Assembly (NCBI GenBank): GCA_041916775.1
Contig: JAYRYZ010000020.1
Span: forward strand, 39,870 to 103,869
Reading direction: 5' to 3'
Source: UBA2357 sp041916775
GTDB taxonomy: Bacteria > Pseudomonadota > Gammaproteobacteria > Burkholderiales > Rhodocyclaceae
DNA length: 64,000 nucleotides
Positions within the stretch are counted from its first letter, which is position 1; every line of letters starts with the position of its first letter. The notes below the pieces were generated by a model that was given only the letters and a program-made list of their open reading frames with translations, was not told the origin of the DNA and searched no databases. The translations under genes were made by a program, and so were the position numbers. Of this stretch, positions 34,079 to 43,164 are shown piece after piece.

Positions 34079-36388
34079 ATGAAACTGAAACTCCTCAGCG
34101 GGCTGCTTGCAGCCCTCGTAGTGGCATCACCGTCTTTCGCATTCGAACCCTTCGTGGTCAGCGACATCCGCGTCGAAGGCATCCAGCGCACCGAAGCCGG
34201 CACCATTTTCAGCTACCTCCCCGTGCGAGTCGGCGAAACCTTCACCGACGCCAAGGCGGCTGAGGCGATCAAGGGGCTCTTCGCGACGGGGTTCTTCAGC
34301 GATGTGCGTATCGAGGTCGAGAACAATGTCATCGTGGTGCTGGTCGACGAGCGTCCGGCCATCGCCAGTATCTCCCTGGACGGTGTGAAGGAGTTCGAGC
34401 AGGATGCGCTCAGGGCGGGGCTGCGCGAGGTCGGGCTTTCGGAGGCGCAGATTTTCGATCGTGCGCTGCTCGAGCGCGCGGAGCAGGAGCTGAAGCGTCA
34501 GTACCTGTCGCGCGGCAAATACGGTGCAGAGGTCACGACCACCGTCACGCCGCTGGAGCGTAACCGAGTAGGGATCAACTTCACCGTCGCCGAAGGCGAG
34601 ATCGCGAAGATCCGCGAAATCAACATCGTCGGTAACCAGGTGTTCAAGGACGACGACCTCCTGGATCTCTTCCAGCTCACCACGCCCGGCTGGCTCACCT
34701 GGTACACCAAGAACGACCAGTACTCGCGCCAGAAACTCTCGGCCGACCTCGAGACCCTGCGCTCCTTCTATCTTGACCGTGGTTACCTCGATTTCAACAT
34801 CGACTCCACCCAGGTGTCGATCACGCCGGACAAGCAGGACATCTACATCACACTGAACGTCACCGAGGGCGAGAAATACACCGTCACTGCAGTGCGTTTC
34901 GCGGGTGATCTGGTACTGCCCGAGTCGGAGTACCTGGGCCTCGCCCAGATCAAACCGGGTGAGGAGTTCTCGCGTGCCAAGCTCACTGCGACCACCAAGG
35001 CCGTGACCGACCGCCTCGGAAACGAGGGCTACGCGTTCGCCAACGTCAACGCGGCGCCGGAAGTGGACAAGGAAAAGAAGGAGGTCGCGTTCACGATCTT
35101 CGTCGATCCCGGCCGCAGGGTGTATGTGAACCGGATCAACGTCGGCGGCAACACGCGCACGCGCGACGAAGTCGTGCGACGCGAACTGCGCCAGATGGAA
35201 GGCGAATGGTACGACGCCGAGAAGATCAACCGCTCGCGCACGCGTATCGACCGCCTCGGCTATTTCGACGAGGTCACCGTTCAGACACCCGCTGTACCGG
35301 GCACGACCGACCAGGTGGATGTGAACTTCAACGTGAAGGAGCGGCCCACCGGTAATCTGATGTTGGGTGCGGGTTTCTCCAGTTCCGAAAAGCTGATCCT
35401 TTCTGGCTCGATCTCCCAGCAGAACCTCTTCGGCAGCGGCAAGGCGATGTCCTTGGGCATGAACACCAGCAAATCCAGCCGTACCCTGTCGCTGTCGTTC
35501 ACGGATCCCTACTATACGGTGGATGGCATCAGCCTCGGGTACGACATCTACCACAAGACCTACGATCCCACGAAGTCGCTGGTGGTCGCGCGCTACAAGA
35601 CGGTGTCGACCGGTGCGGGCATTCGTCTGGGATATCCCATCGGCGAGGACGACGCAATCAACTTCGGACTGTCTGCCGACCGCACGACGATCACAACCTA
35701 CGATGAGAGCCCGATACAGTACAAGGACTTCTGCATCGAGTTCGGCTGCAGCAGTCCAGACGGTATTGGCGAGGTCAGCGTCTCCAGTCTGATGGCCACG
35801 GCGGGTTGGTCGCGTGACCAGCGCGACAGCGTGATTTATCCGCGCTCGGGCACCTTGCAGCGCCTTTCGCTGGAAGGGGCCGTGCCGCCTGGAGAATTGC
35901 GCTATTGGCGCGCGAACTACCAGTACCAGCATTGGTTTCCCATCGGCCAAAGTGAAGCCTTGATGCTCAATGGCGACATCGGGTGGGCAGGGGGGTATGG
36001 TGGAAAGCCGATGCCGTTCTACAAGAACTTCTATCTTGGTGGCATTGGCTCGGTGCGTGGCTTCGATCAGAGTTCTATCGGCCCGAAGACGGCGGATGGT
36101 GACGCCTTGGGCGGCACGCGCAGGATTTTCGGCAATGCGGAGTACTTCTTCCCGATGCCGGGTTCGGGCTTGGATCGCTCCTTCCGGATTTCGCTGTTCC
36201 TGGATGCAGGCGCGGTGTGGGCCGATGGCGAGAAGGTGAAGTTCTCCGACATGAGGTACAGTACCGGTTTGGGGTTCTCATGGAGTTCGCCGATCGGTCC
36301 ACTGAAATTCAGCTTCGGTTACCCGCTGAAGAAGAAGGCCGACGACGAAGCCCAGAACTTCCAGTTCCAGATCGGCACCGTTTTTTGA
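34079..36388 (+). CDS. bamA: Outer-membrane protein assembly factor BamA
   Basis: 769 residues from ATG 34079, five bases after rseP. Signal peptide (LLSGLLAALVVASPSFA before FEPF). Five POTRA repeats (for example VSDIRVEGIQRTEAGTIFSY at the start and VYVNRINVGGNTRTRDEVV at the fifth). The C-terminal 16-strand barrel carries the conserved loop-6 motif (GGIGSVRGFDQSSIGP) and ends GTVF, the usual terminal-Phe signal. Central insertase of the BAM complex. Confidence 0.97.
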   Translation: MKLKLLSGLLAALVVASPSFAFEPFVVSDIRVEGIQRTEAGTIFSYLPVRVGETFTDAKAAEAIKGLFATGFFSDVRIEVENNVIVVLVDERPAIASISLDGVKEFEQDALRAGLREVGLSEAQIFDRALLERAEQELKRQYLSRGKYGAEVTTTVTPLERNRVGINFTVAEGEIAKIREINIVGNQVFKDDDLLDLFQLTTPGWLTWYTKNDQYSRQKLSADLETLRSFYLDRGYLDFNIDSTQVSITPDKQDIYITLNVTEGEKYTVTAVRFAGDLVLPESEYLGLAQIKPGEEFSRAKLTATTKAVTDRLGNEGYAFANVNAAPEVDKEKKEVAFTIFVDPGRRVYVNRINVGGNTRTRDEVVRRELRQMEGEWYDAEKINRSRTRIDRLGYFDEVTVQTPAVPGTTDQVDVNFNVKERPTGNLMLGAGFSSSEKLILSGSISQQNLFGSGKAMSLGMNTSKSSRTLSLSFTDPYYTVDGISLGYDIYHKTYDPTKSLVVARYKTVSTGAGIRLGYPIGEDDAINFGLSADRTTITTYDESPIQYKDFCIEFGCSSPDGIGEVSVSSLMATAGWSRDQRDSVIYPRSGTLQRLSLEGAVPPGELRYWRANYQYQHWFPIGQSEALMLNGDIGWAGGYGGKPMPFYKNFYLGGIGSVRGFDQSSIGPKTADGDALGGTRRIFGNAEYFFPMPGSGLDRSFRISLFLDAGAVWADGEKVKFSDMRYSTGLGFSWSSPIGPLKFSFGYPLKKKADDEAQNFQFQIGTVF

Positions 36389-36423
36389 TCCACCCTGAGA
36401 CGTCCGAACACCCGGAGGCATAA

Positions 36424-36927
36424 GTGAAAGTCAGTACCCTTACCGTTCTTGTCGCGGCCGTGGCCGGCTTTGCAGCACAGCCCGTATTCGCCGAAACCAA
36501 GATCGGCTTTGTGAATTCGGACCGTCTGATGCGCGAAGCCGCACCGGCGGTGCGCGCCCAACAGCGGCTCGAAAAGGAGTTCGAGAAACGCGATCAGGAA
36601 CTGCAGCGCGTAGCGGCCGAGTTGCAGACCATGCAGGACGAGCTCGAGCGCAACAGCCTCACGATGTCGGACAACGATCGCCGCACCAAGGAGCGTACCT
36701 TCAATGAGCTCTCGCGCGACTTCCAGCGCAAGCAGCGCGAGTTTCGCGAAGACCTGAATCAGCGTCGTAACGAGGAACTCGCCAGCGTACTCGACCGCGC
36801 AAACGCCGCGATCAAGCGCATCGCCGAGGCCGAGAAGTACGACATCGTGCTGCAGGAGGCCGTGTACGCAAGCCCCAGCATCGACATGACCGAGAAGGTC
36901 ATCAAGGCGCTGGCCGACGCCAAGTAA
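36424..36927 (+). CDS. OmpH/Skp-family periplasmic chaperone
   Basis: 167 residues. Signal peptide (TVLVAAVAGFAAQPVFA before ETK), then the N-terminal strand KIGFVNSDRLMREAAPA and a long coiled coil (EKEFEKRDQELQRVAAELQT, NELSRDFQRKQREFREDLNQ) forming the Skp tentacles. It holds unfolded outer-membrane proteins on their way to BamA, encoded immediately upstream. Standard position between bamA and lpxD. Confidence 0.93.
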   Translation: MKVSTLTVLVAAVAGFAAQPVFAETKIGFVNSDRLMREAAPAVRAQQRLEKEFEKRDQELQRVAAELQTMQDELERNSLTMSDNDRRTKERTFNELSRDFQRKQREFREDLNQRRNEELASVLDRANAAIKRIAEAEKYDIVLQEAVYASPSIDMTEKVIKALADAK

Positions 36928-36937
36928 GGATTCCCGC

Positions 36938-37960
36938 ATGATGAGGCTCGACGAGATCGCCGCACGGCTCGGCGGAGAGGTTTCCGGCGACGGTTCGGTG
37001 GGCGTCGAGCGTGTGGCACCGCTGGAGCGAGCGGCGGTGGGAGATATCGCCTTCATCGCAAGCCCGAAATACGCATCCCTGTTGTCCGCCTGTGCGGCGT
37101 CGGCGGTGATCGTGTCACCTGCGTTGGCGGAGGCGACGCGCTTGCCGCGTATCGTCGTCGCGGACCCTTATCTGTACTACGCGCGCGTCGCGCAACTCCT
37201 CAACCCGGAGGCGCGTCCCGCCCCAAGCGTGCATGCGTCTGCGGTGTTGGCCTCGCAGGTCCCGCAATCGGTGCATGTCGCCGCGCACGTGGTCATCGAG
37301 GAGGATGTCGTCCTCGGTGAGGACGTCGTCATCGGCGCAGGTTGCAGCATCGGCAAGGGGGTCACGATCGGTGCGCGCACGCGGTTGCACCCCAACGTCA
37401 CGGTGTATGCGGGCTGCGTCATCGGCGCGGACTGCCTGATCCACGCGGGTGCGGTGATCGGTGCGGACGGTTTCGGTTTCGCGCGCGAGAAGAATGGCGC
37501 CTGGGTGAAGATCCCCCAGCTCGGCCGCGTTGTCATCGGCGACGATGTCGAGATCGGCGCCAACACCACCATCGACCGTGGTGCTCTGGATGACACCGTG
37601 GTGGCCTCGGGCGTCAAGCTCGACAACCTGATCATGGTCGCGCACAACGTGCGCATCGGCGAATACACCGCGATCGCGGGCAAGGCCGGCATCGCAGGTA
37701 GCGCGAAGATCGGCGCACGCTGCATGATCGGCGGACAGGCCGGGATTTCGGGCCATCTCGAGATCTGCGACGACGTGATGATCTCGGGCTGCACTCTGGT
37801 CGCCAAGTCGATTCGCAAGCCGGGCGTGTATACCGCGAACCTGCCCCTGCAGACCCACGAGGACTGGGTCACCAATTTCTCGCATCTGCGTCACCTGGAT
37901 GCACTGGCCAAGCGTATCAAGGCGCTCGAGAAGCGGCTTGAAGAGCGCACACCGAACTGA
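36938..37960 (+). CDS. lpxD: UDP-3-O-(3-hydroxyacyl)glucosamine N-acyltransferase
   Basis: 340 residues. Third committed step of lipid A synthesis. N-terminal uridine-binding domain (RVAPLERAAVGDIAFIASPK), then a left-handed beta-helix of hexapeptide repeats with GADGFGFAREKNGAWVKIPQ and the catalytic-His region LIMVAHNVRIGEYTAIAG. The ATG at 36938 is followed at once by a second ATG (36941), so the start is uncertain by one codon. Confidence 0.97.
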   Translation: MMRLDEIAARLGGEVSGDGSVGVERVAPLERAAVGDIAFIASPKYASLLSACAASAVIVSPALAEATRLPRIVVADPYLYYARVAQLLNPEARPAPSVHASAVLASQVPQSVHVAAHVVIEEDVVLGEDVVIGAGCSIGKGVTIGARTRLHPNVTVYAGCVIGADCLIHAGAVIGADGFGFAREKNGAWVKIPQLGRVVIGDDVEIGANTTIDRGALDDTVVASGVKLDNLIMVAHNVRIGEYTAIAGKAGIAGSAKIGARCMIGGQAGISGHLEICDDVMISGCTLVAKSIRKPGVYTANLPLQTHEDWVTNFSHLRHLDALAKRIKALEKRLEERTPN

Positions 37961-37964
37961 TCCC

Positions 37965-38402
37965 ATGGACATCAACGAAATCCTCGCCTACCTCCCGCAC
38001 CGCTACCCGTTCCTGCTCGTGGACCGGGTGCTCGAACTCGAGGAGGGCAAGCGCGTGCTCGCACTCAAGAACGTGACGATGAACGAGCCGTTCTTCCCCG
38101 GGCACTTCCCGAGCCGGCCGGTGATGCCCGGCGTGCTCATCCTCGAGGCGCTGGCGCAGGCAGCTGCACTGCTGTCCTTCAAGAGTGCGGGGCAAAAGCT
38201 CGACGACAACTCCATCGTCTATTTCGCCGGCATCGACAAGGCGCGCTTCAAGCGCCCGGTGGTGCCTGGCGATCAGCTCCTGCTCGAGGCGACGATCACC
38301 CGCAGCATGCGCAACATCTACAAGTACCAGGCCGTGGCGCGGGTCGGCGACGAACTCGCCGCCGAGGCCGAGCTGATGTGCGCGATCAAATCCGTGTCAT
38401 GA
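37965..38402 (+). CDS. fabZ: 3-hydroxyacyl-ACP dehydratase FabZ
   Basis: 145 residues from ATG 37965 (start MDINEILAYLPHRYPFLLVD). Hot-dog fold dehydratase of fatty-acid elongation. The catalytic His is in FFPGHFPSRPVMPGV and the Glu in LILEALAQAA. It starts four bases after lpxD and shares ATGA with lpxA, the common arrangement that balances fatty acid and lipid A synthesis. Confidence 0.98.
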   Translation: MDINEILAYLPHRYPFLLVDRVLELEEGKRVLALKNVTMNEPFFPGHFPSRPVMPGVLILEALAQAAALLSFKSAGQKLDDNSIVYFAGIDKARFKRPVVPGDQLLLEATITRSMRNIYKYQAVARVGDELAAEAELMCAIKSVS

Positions 38403-39169
38403 TCCACCCGACCGCGATCGTTCATCCGGGCGCGAAGCTGGGCGCGAATGTCGCAGTCGGCGCCTACACGCTGATCGGCGAGCATGTCGAGATCGGCGAC
38501 AACACCCGCATCGCCTCGCACGTCGTGATCGAGGGCCATACCCGCATCGGCTGCGACAACGAGATCTTCCAGTTCTGTTCGATCGGCGCGGTGCCGCAGG
38601 ACAAGAAGTACGATGCCGAGCCGACCCGGCTTGAAATCGGCGATCGCAACACGATCCGCGAGTACTGCTCGTTCAACGTCGGAACCGCCCAGGATACCGG
38701 CGTCACCCGTGTCGGCAACGACAACTGGATCATGGCCTACGTGCACATCGCCCACGACTGCCGGGTGGGCGACCACACCATCTTCGCCAACAACGCCACC
38801 CTCGCCGGACATGTCGAGGTGGGCGATTGGGCGATCCTCGGCGGTTTCACCGGAGTACACCAGTTCGGTCGCGTCGGCGCGCACAGCTTCTGCGGCGTGG
38901 GCACGGTGCTGCTGCAGGACCTGCCGCCCTTCGTCACCGTCTCCGGCAACCCTGCGAGCCCGCACGGCATCAACAGCGAAGGCCTCAAGCGGCGCGGCTT
39001 CAGTCCGGAAGGCATCGCCGCGATCAAGCGCGCATACCGTGCCCTTTACCGCTCGGGGCTATCGCTCGACGAGGCGCGCGCGCGCATCGCCGAGATCGCC
39101 GCCGAGTTCCCCGAGGTGCAGGCCTTCTCCGCGTTCATTGCCGAGTCGGGGCGCGGCATCGTCCGCTGA
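38399..39169 (+). CDS. lpxA: UDP-N-acetylglucosamine acyltransferase
   Basis: 256 residues from ATG 38399, overlapping the fabZ stop. First step of lipid A synthesis. Hexapeptide-repeat helix (IHPTAIVHPGAKLGANVAVG). The catalytic His is in YVHIAHDCRVGDHTIFAN, followed by GGFTGVHQFGRVGAHSF and the C-terminal helical domain. An in-frame ATG at 38378 would lie inside fabZ and add a non-homologous leader. Confidence 0.97.
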   Translation: MIHPTAIVHPGAKLGANVAVGAYTLIGEHVEIGDNTRIASHVVIEGHTRIGCDNEIFQFCSIGAVPQDKKYDAEPTRLEIGDRNTIREYCSFNVGTAQDTGVTRVGNDNWIMAYVHIAHDCRVGDHTIFANNATLAGHVEVGDWAILGGFTGVHQFGRVGAHSFCGVGTVLLQDLPPFVTVSGNPASPHGINSEGLKRRGFSPEGIAAIKRAYRALYRSGLSLDEARARIAEIAAEFPEVQAFSAFIAESGRGIVR

Positions 39170-39181
39170 TCCGGCAGGCGC

Positions 39182-40333
39182 ATGACGATCCGCATTGCAA
39201 TGGTGGCCGGGGAGACCTCCGGCGACCTCCTCGCCAGCCACCTGATCCGCGCACTCAGGCGCCATCTGCCGAGTGCCGAGTTCTTCGGCATCGGTGGCCC
39301 GCGAATGGAAGCGGAAGGCTTCAAGGCGCTGTGGCCCTGTGAGCGGCTCGCGGTGCATGGCTATGTCGATGCGTTGAAGCGCTACCGCGAGCTCTCTGGC
39401 ATTCGCAAGCGACTGCTCGCGCTGATGCGGCGCAATCCGCCGGCGGCCTTCATCGGCGTCGATGCGCCCGACTTCAACCTGTGGCTCGAGCAGAAGATGC
39501 GCGACAGCGGCGTGCCGTCCATTCACTTCGTCAGTCCGTCGATCTGGGCCTGGCGTGGCGGGCGGATCAAGACGATCGCACGCTCGGTGTCGCACATGCT
39601 GTGCCTCTTCCCGTTCGAAACCGCGATCTACGAACGTGCCGGTGTTCCGGCGACCTACGTCGGACATCCGCTCGCCGACGTCTTTCCGCTCGAACCCGAC
39701 CGGCGCGCCGCGCGCGAGCGCCTGCAGGTGGATCCGGATGCGACCCTGGTGGCGCTGCTACCCGGCAGCCGAGAGTCCGAGGTGCGCAATCTCGCGCGCA
39801 CCTACCTCGAGACCGCGCAACTCCTCGCCAGCCGTCACCCCGGCATCGGTTTCCTGGTACCGCTCGCGACCCGCGAAACGCGCCAGTTGTTCGAAGCAGC
39901 GCAGCACGAGACCCAGACCACCGAGCTGCCTCTGCGCGTGCTGTTCGGACATGCGGTGGATGCAATGACCGCCGCCGACGTGGTGCTGGTCGCGAGCGGT
40001 ACTGCGAGCCTCGAGGCAGCGCTGCTGAAGCGGCCGATGGTGATCAGCTACCGTATCGGCAAATGGCAGTACCGGCTCATGAAGCGCATGGCCTACCTGC
40101 CGTGGGTGGGTTTGCCGAACATCCTGAGCGGCGAGACGGTGGTGCCGGAGCTACTGCAGGACGCGGCGACTCCGCTTGCGCTGGCGGACGCGCTCGACGC
40201 CTGGCTGGCCGACCCCGAGGCCTGCGCTGCACTCTCCGCGCGTTTCGGCGCGCTACACCTGAGCCTGCGTCAGGATACCGCGGCGCGCGCCGCCGCTGCG
40301 ATCCTGCCCTATCTGCAGCGTGCGGCCACATGA
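39182..40333 (+). CDS. lpxB: Lipid-A-disaccharide synthase
   Basis: 383 residues. GT-B-like glycosyltransferase that joins UDP-2,3-diacylglucosamine with lipid X. Family motifs: VAGETSGDLLASHLIRAL, FGIGGPRMEAEGF, FIGVDAPDFNLWLEQKMR, SPSIWAWRGGRIKTI and LPGSRESEV. It ends in an ATGA overlap with rnhB. Confidence 0.97.
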   Translation: MTIRIAMVAGETSGDLLASHLIRALRRHLPSAEFFGIGGPRMEAEGFKALWPCERLAVHGYVDALKRYRELSGIRKRLLALMRRNPPAAFIGVDAPDFNLWLEQKMRDSGVPSIHFVSPSIWAWRGGRIKTIARSVSHMLCLFPFETAIYERAGVPATYVGHPLADVFPLEPDRRAARERLQVDPDATLVALLPGSRESEVRNLARTYLETAQLLASRHPGIGFLVPLATRETRQLFEAAQHETQTTELPLRVLFGHAVDAMTAADVVLVASGTASLEAALLKRPMVISYRIGKWQYRLMKRMAYLPWVGLPNILSGETVVPELLQDAATPLALADALDAWLADPEACAALSARFGALHLSLRQDTAARAAAAILPYLQRAAT

Positions 40334-40923
40334 CGATGCGCGCGTCCCGCCTCGTGTGCGGTGTCGATGAAGCCGGGCGCGGCCCGCTGTGTGGCGCAGT
40401 GGTGGCCGCAGCGGTGATTCTCGATCCGGCGCGGCCGATCGCCGGCCTCGACGATTCGAAGAAGCTCACCGCACGCCAACGCGAGCGGCTGGCGCTCGCG
40501 ATCCGCGACAACGCGCTCGCCTGGTGCGTGGCTGAGGCGAGCGTGGCCGAGATCGACAACCTCAACATCCTGCATGCCACCATGCTCGCAATGCGGCGCG
40601 CGGTGCTCGGGCTGTCGCAGCGACCGGAGTTGGTACGGGTGGACGGCAACCGCTGCCCGGATCTGCCCTGCGCGTGCGAGGCCGTGGTGGGGGGTGATGC
40701 GCTGGATCCGGCGATCTCCGCCGCCTCCATCCTCGCGAAGACGGCGCGTGACGCGCAGATGGTGGCCCTCGACGCCCTGCATCCCGGCTACGGCTTTGCC
40801 CGCCACAAGGGCTATCCCACCGCCGAGCACCTCGCCGCGCTGCGCAGCCTGGGCGTGCTCGACTGTCATCGCCGCAGCTTCGCACCGGTGCGAGACGTGC
40901 TGCAGAACCCGCCGTTGTGGTGA
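40330..40923 (+). CDS. rnhB: Ribonuclease HII
   Basis: 197 residues. Removes ribonucleotides from RNA-DNA hybrids. Active-site elements: CGVDEAGRGPLCG (Asp, Glu), LDDSKKLTARQRERL, RVDGNR and PAISAASILAKTARD. The ATG at 40330 overlaps the lpxB stop; an in-frame ATG at 40336 is an alternative. It is the last gene of the envelope superoperon run. Confidence 0.96.
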   Translation: MTMRASRLVCGVDEAGRGPLCGAVVAAAVILDPARPIAGLDDSKKLTARQRERLALAIRDNALAWCVAEASVAEIDNLNILHATMLAMRRAVLGLSQRPELVRVDGNRCPDLPCACEAVVGGDALDPAISAASILAKTARDAQMVALDALHPGYGFARHKGYPTAEHLAALRSLGVLDCHRRSFAPVRDVLQNPPLW

Positions 40924-40974
40924 GGTGCCGCATGGGCGGGCGCCAACGTGACGCGATGAGGAGGTGACTTCAGC

Positions 40975-41430
40975 ATGACGTTTCATCATCTGATGCTGTG
41001 CCTGCATGTGCTGGGCATCGTGGTGTGGGTGGGCGGCATGAGTTTCGCCCACTTCTGTCTCCGCCCCGCGCTCGCCGCTCTTCCGACGGCGACCCGGCTC
41101 GCGCTGATGACGGCGGTGCTCGCGCGCTTCTTTCCGCTGGTGTGGGTGTCGGTGCTGCTGGTGTTCGGTTCCGGCATCGCGATGCTGCTCGAGGTGGGCT
41201 TTGCCGGCGCACCGGTCGCCTGGCACCTGATGCTGGTGACCGGCTCCATCATGATCGCGGTGTTCGCCTCGATCTGGTTCGGTCCCTGGCGTGTGTTGCA
41301 AGCCGCCACCCGCGTCGAGGACTGGGCGCGTGCCGCGGTGGCCCTGAATCGGGTCCGTCAGCGCGTGAACTTCAACCTTGCGCTGGGCATCGTGACGATC
41401 GCGATCGCCACGCTCGGCCTCGCCTGGTAG
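40975..41430 (+). CDS. CopD-like integral membrane protein
   Basis: 151 residues with four membrane helices (LHVLGIVVWVGGMSFAHF; FFPLVWVSVLLVFGSGIAML; WHLMLVTGSIMIAVFASIWF; FNLALGIVTIAIATLGLAW). The N-terminal His-x-x-G-I-V-V-W-V-G-G pattern is typical of the CopD/DUF family of small quinol- or copper-associated membrane proteins. A perfect ribosome site AGGAGGTGA at 40959-40967 sets the start. Function not established; it may form a unit with the methyltransferase eight bases downstream. Confidence 0.72.
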   Translation: MTFHHLMLCLHVLGIVVWVGGMSFAHFCLRPALAALPTATRLALMTAVLARFFPLVWVSVLLVFGSGIAMLLEVGFAGAPVAWHLMLVTGSIMIAVFASIWFGPWRVLQAATRVEDWARAAVALNRVRQRVNFNLALGIVTIAIATLGLAW

Positions 41431-41438
41431 GTGCGGCG

Positions 41439-42239
41439 ATGAAGACGCTGTCCTCGCGCGATAACGCTCAGGTGAAGCGGCTGCATGCGCTGGCGCACTC
41501 CGCGCGCGAGCGGCGCAAGCTCGGCTTGACGCTGCTCGACGGTGTGCACCTGGTGGAGGTGGCGCTCGCCCGCGGTGTGCCGCTCGCCGAGGTGTATGTC
41601 AGCGACGACGGGCTTGCGCGCGCAGAAATCGTGGCGCTGCTCGCGCGATGCGAGGCGGCCGCGCGGGTGGTGCATCTGCAGGGCAACCTGTTCGCCCATG
41701 TGAGTCCGGTGGAGACGCCGTCCGGCATCCTCGCGCTGATCGACATGCCGGCACCGGCGGTGGCGTCCGTGACGGCCGTGGCGGCCGGGGCCTCCATCCT
41801 GCTGCTCGACGGCGTGCAGGATCCGGGCAATCTCGGCACCATCCTGCGCACCGCGGCATCGGCCGGCGTGCGCGACGTGTTCCTCGGTGCAGGCTGCACC
41901 CAGGCGTGGTCGCCGCGCGCGTTGCGTGCCGGCATGGGCGGGCAGTTCGAACTCGCCATCCGCGAGGGCATGGACCCGATCGCGGTGCTGGACGCCTTCC
42001 CGGGCCCGGCGCTCGCCACCGCGCTGGACGATACCGCGCGTGCGCTCTACGACCTCGACCTGCGCGGCCCGGTTGCCTGGCTCTTCGGTGCGGAGGGGCA
42101 GGGGCTGTCGCCTGCGCTGCTGACACGCGCCGACATGCGCGTGATGATCCCGATGCCGGGTGCGGTCGAGTCGCTCAATGTCGGCGCGGCGGTGGCGGTC
42201 TGTCTCTTCGAGCAGGTGCGCCAGCGCTTGCGCGGCTGA
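41439..42239 (+). CDS. TrmH/SpoU-family RNA methyltransferase
   Basis: 266 residues from ATG 41439. The N-terminal substrate-binding domain starts SSRDNAQVKRLHALAHSARER. The C-terminal SPOUT knot domain has the three motifs: LLDGVQDPGNLGTILRTAAS, WLFGAEGQGLSP and IPMPGAVESLNVGAAVAVCL. It 2'-O-methylates rRNA or tRNA; the exact site cannot be read from sequence. It follows the CopD-like gene closely. Confidence 0.9.
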   Translation: MKTLSSRDNAQVKRLHALAHSARERRKLGLTLLDGVHLVEVALARGVPLAEVYVSDDGLARAEIVALLARCEAAARVVHLQGNLFAHVSPVETPSGILALIDMPAPAVASVTAVAAGASILLLDGVQDPGNLGTILRTAASAGVRDVFLGAGCTQAWSPRALRAGMGGQFELAIREGMDPIAVLDAFPGPALATALDDTARALYDLDLRGPVAWLFGAEGQGLSPALLTRADMRVMIPMPGAVESLNVGAAVAVCLFEQVRQRLRG

Positions 42240-42371
42240 GGGGCTGCCATGCGGTGTCGCGCACCGATGCTCCGCGCCACGGTGTTGCGTACCGATCCGT
42301 AGCGCGTCGCGCGCGAACGTGCCGCAGTTTGATAGCATTGCCTCCCAATTCATGCAGGAAGCCGATCTCCG

Positions 42372-43157
42372 ATGATCTTCGTGATTTCCCCCGCCAAGGC
42401 GCTCGATTACGAGACGCCGCCGACGACCAGCCTGTTCAGCCAGCCCGATCATCTCGACGATGCCTCCGCCTTGATCGAGGTGCTGCGTACGCTCACCCCG
42501 GCCGAGGTGGCGAAGTTGATGGACCTGTCCGACGCGCTCGCAACGCTCAACGTCGCCCGCTACGAGACCTGGGCGCCACCGTTCTCGCCCGACAACGCGA
42601 AGCAGGCGGTGCTGGCCTTCAACGGCGACGTCTATGACGGGCTGGACGCGAGGACGCTCGCCGATGCGGATCTCGAGTGGGCGCAGGCCCGCCTGCGCAT
42701 CCTCTCCGGCCTCTACGGCCTGTTGCGGCCGCTCGACCTGATGCAGGCCTACCGGCTGGAGATGGGCAGCCGCCTGCACACGCCGCGCGGCCGCAACCTG
42801 TATGCCTTCTGGGGCGACAAGCTCACGCAGGCGCTCGACCGCCTGCTCGCCGCCGAGCGCGAGGCTGGCCGCGAGGCGGTGCTGGTGAACCTCGCCTCCG
42901 AGGAGTACTTCAAGTCGGTGAAGCCCGCGAAGCTCTCAGGACGGGTGGTGAGCGCGGTGTTCGAGGACTGGAAGGCGGGGCGCTACAAGATCATCAGCTT
43001 CTTCGCCAAGCGCGCGCGCGGCGCGATGTGCCGCTACGCCATCCTCAACCGCGTGGAGACGGTGGAGGGGTTGAAGGGCTTCGACTACGACGGCTATGCG
43101 TTTGCCGGCGAGGTTTCCGATGACGACACGCTGGTGTTCCGCCGCCGGCAAGAGTGA
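42372..43157 (+). CDS. yaaA: Peroxide stress protein YaaA
   Basis: 261 residues, YaaA/DUF328 family. Signature start MIFVISPAKALDYETPP and conserved blocks FNGDVYDGLDARTL, ARLRILSGLYGLLRPLD and LVNLASEEYFKSVK. YaaA lowers free iron and limits oxidative DNA damage in E. coli under OxyR control; no OxyR site was identified here. It is followed after seven bases by the M14 peptidase gene. Confidence 0.93.
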   Translation: MIFVISPAKALDYETPPTTSLFSQPDHLDDASALIEVLRTLTPAEVAKLMDLSDALATLNVARYETWAPPFSPDNAKQAVLAFNGDVYDGLDARTLADADLEWAQARLRILSGLYGLLRPLDLMQAYRLEMGSRLHTPRGRNLYAFWGDKLTQALDRLLAAEREAGREAVLVNLASEEYFKSVKPAKLSGRVVSAVFEDWKAGRYKIISFFAKRARGAMCRYAILNRVETVEGLKGFDYDGYAFAGEVSDDDTLVFRRRQE

Positions 43158-43164
43158 GGTTTTC

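Noticed and set aside
40998..42239. Long N-terminal extension of the TrmH-family methyltransferase frame
   Set aside because: The extension lies over the CopD-like gene in another frame and has no homology; ATG 41439 begins the conserved protein.
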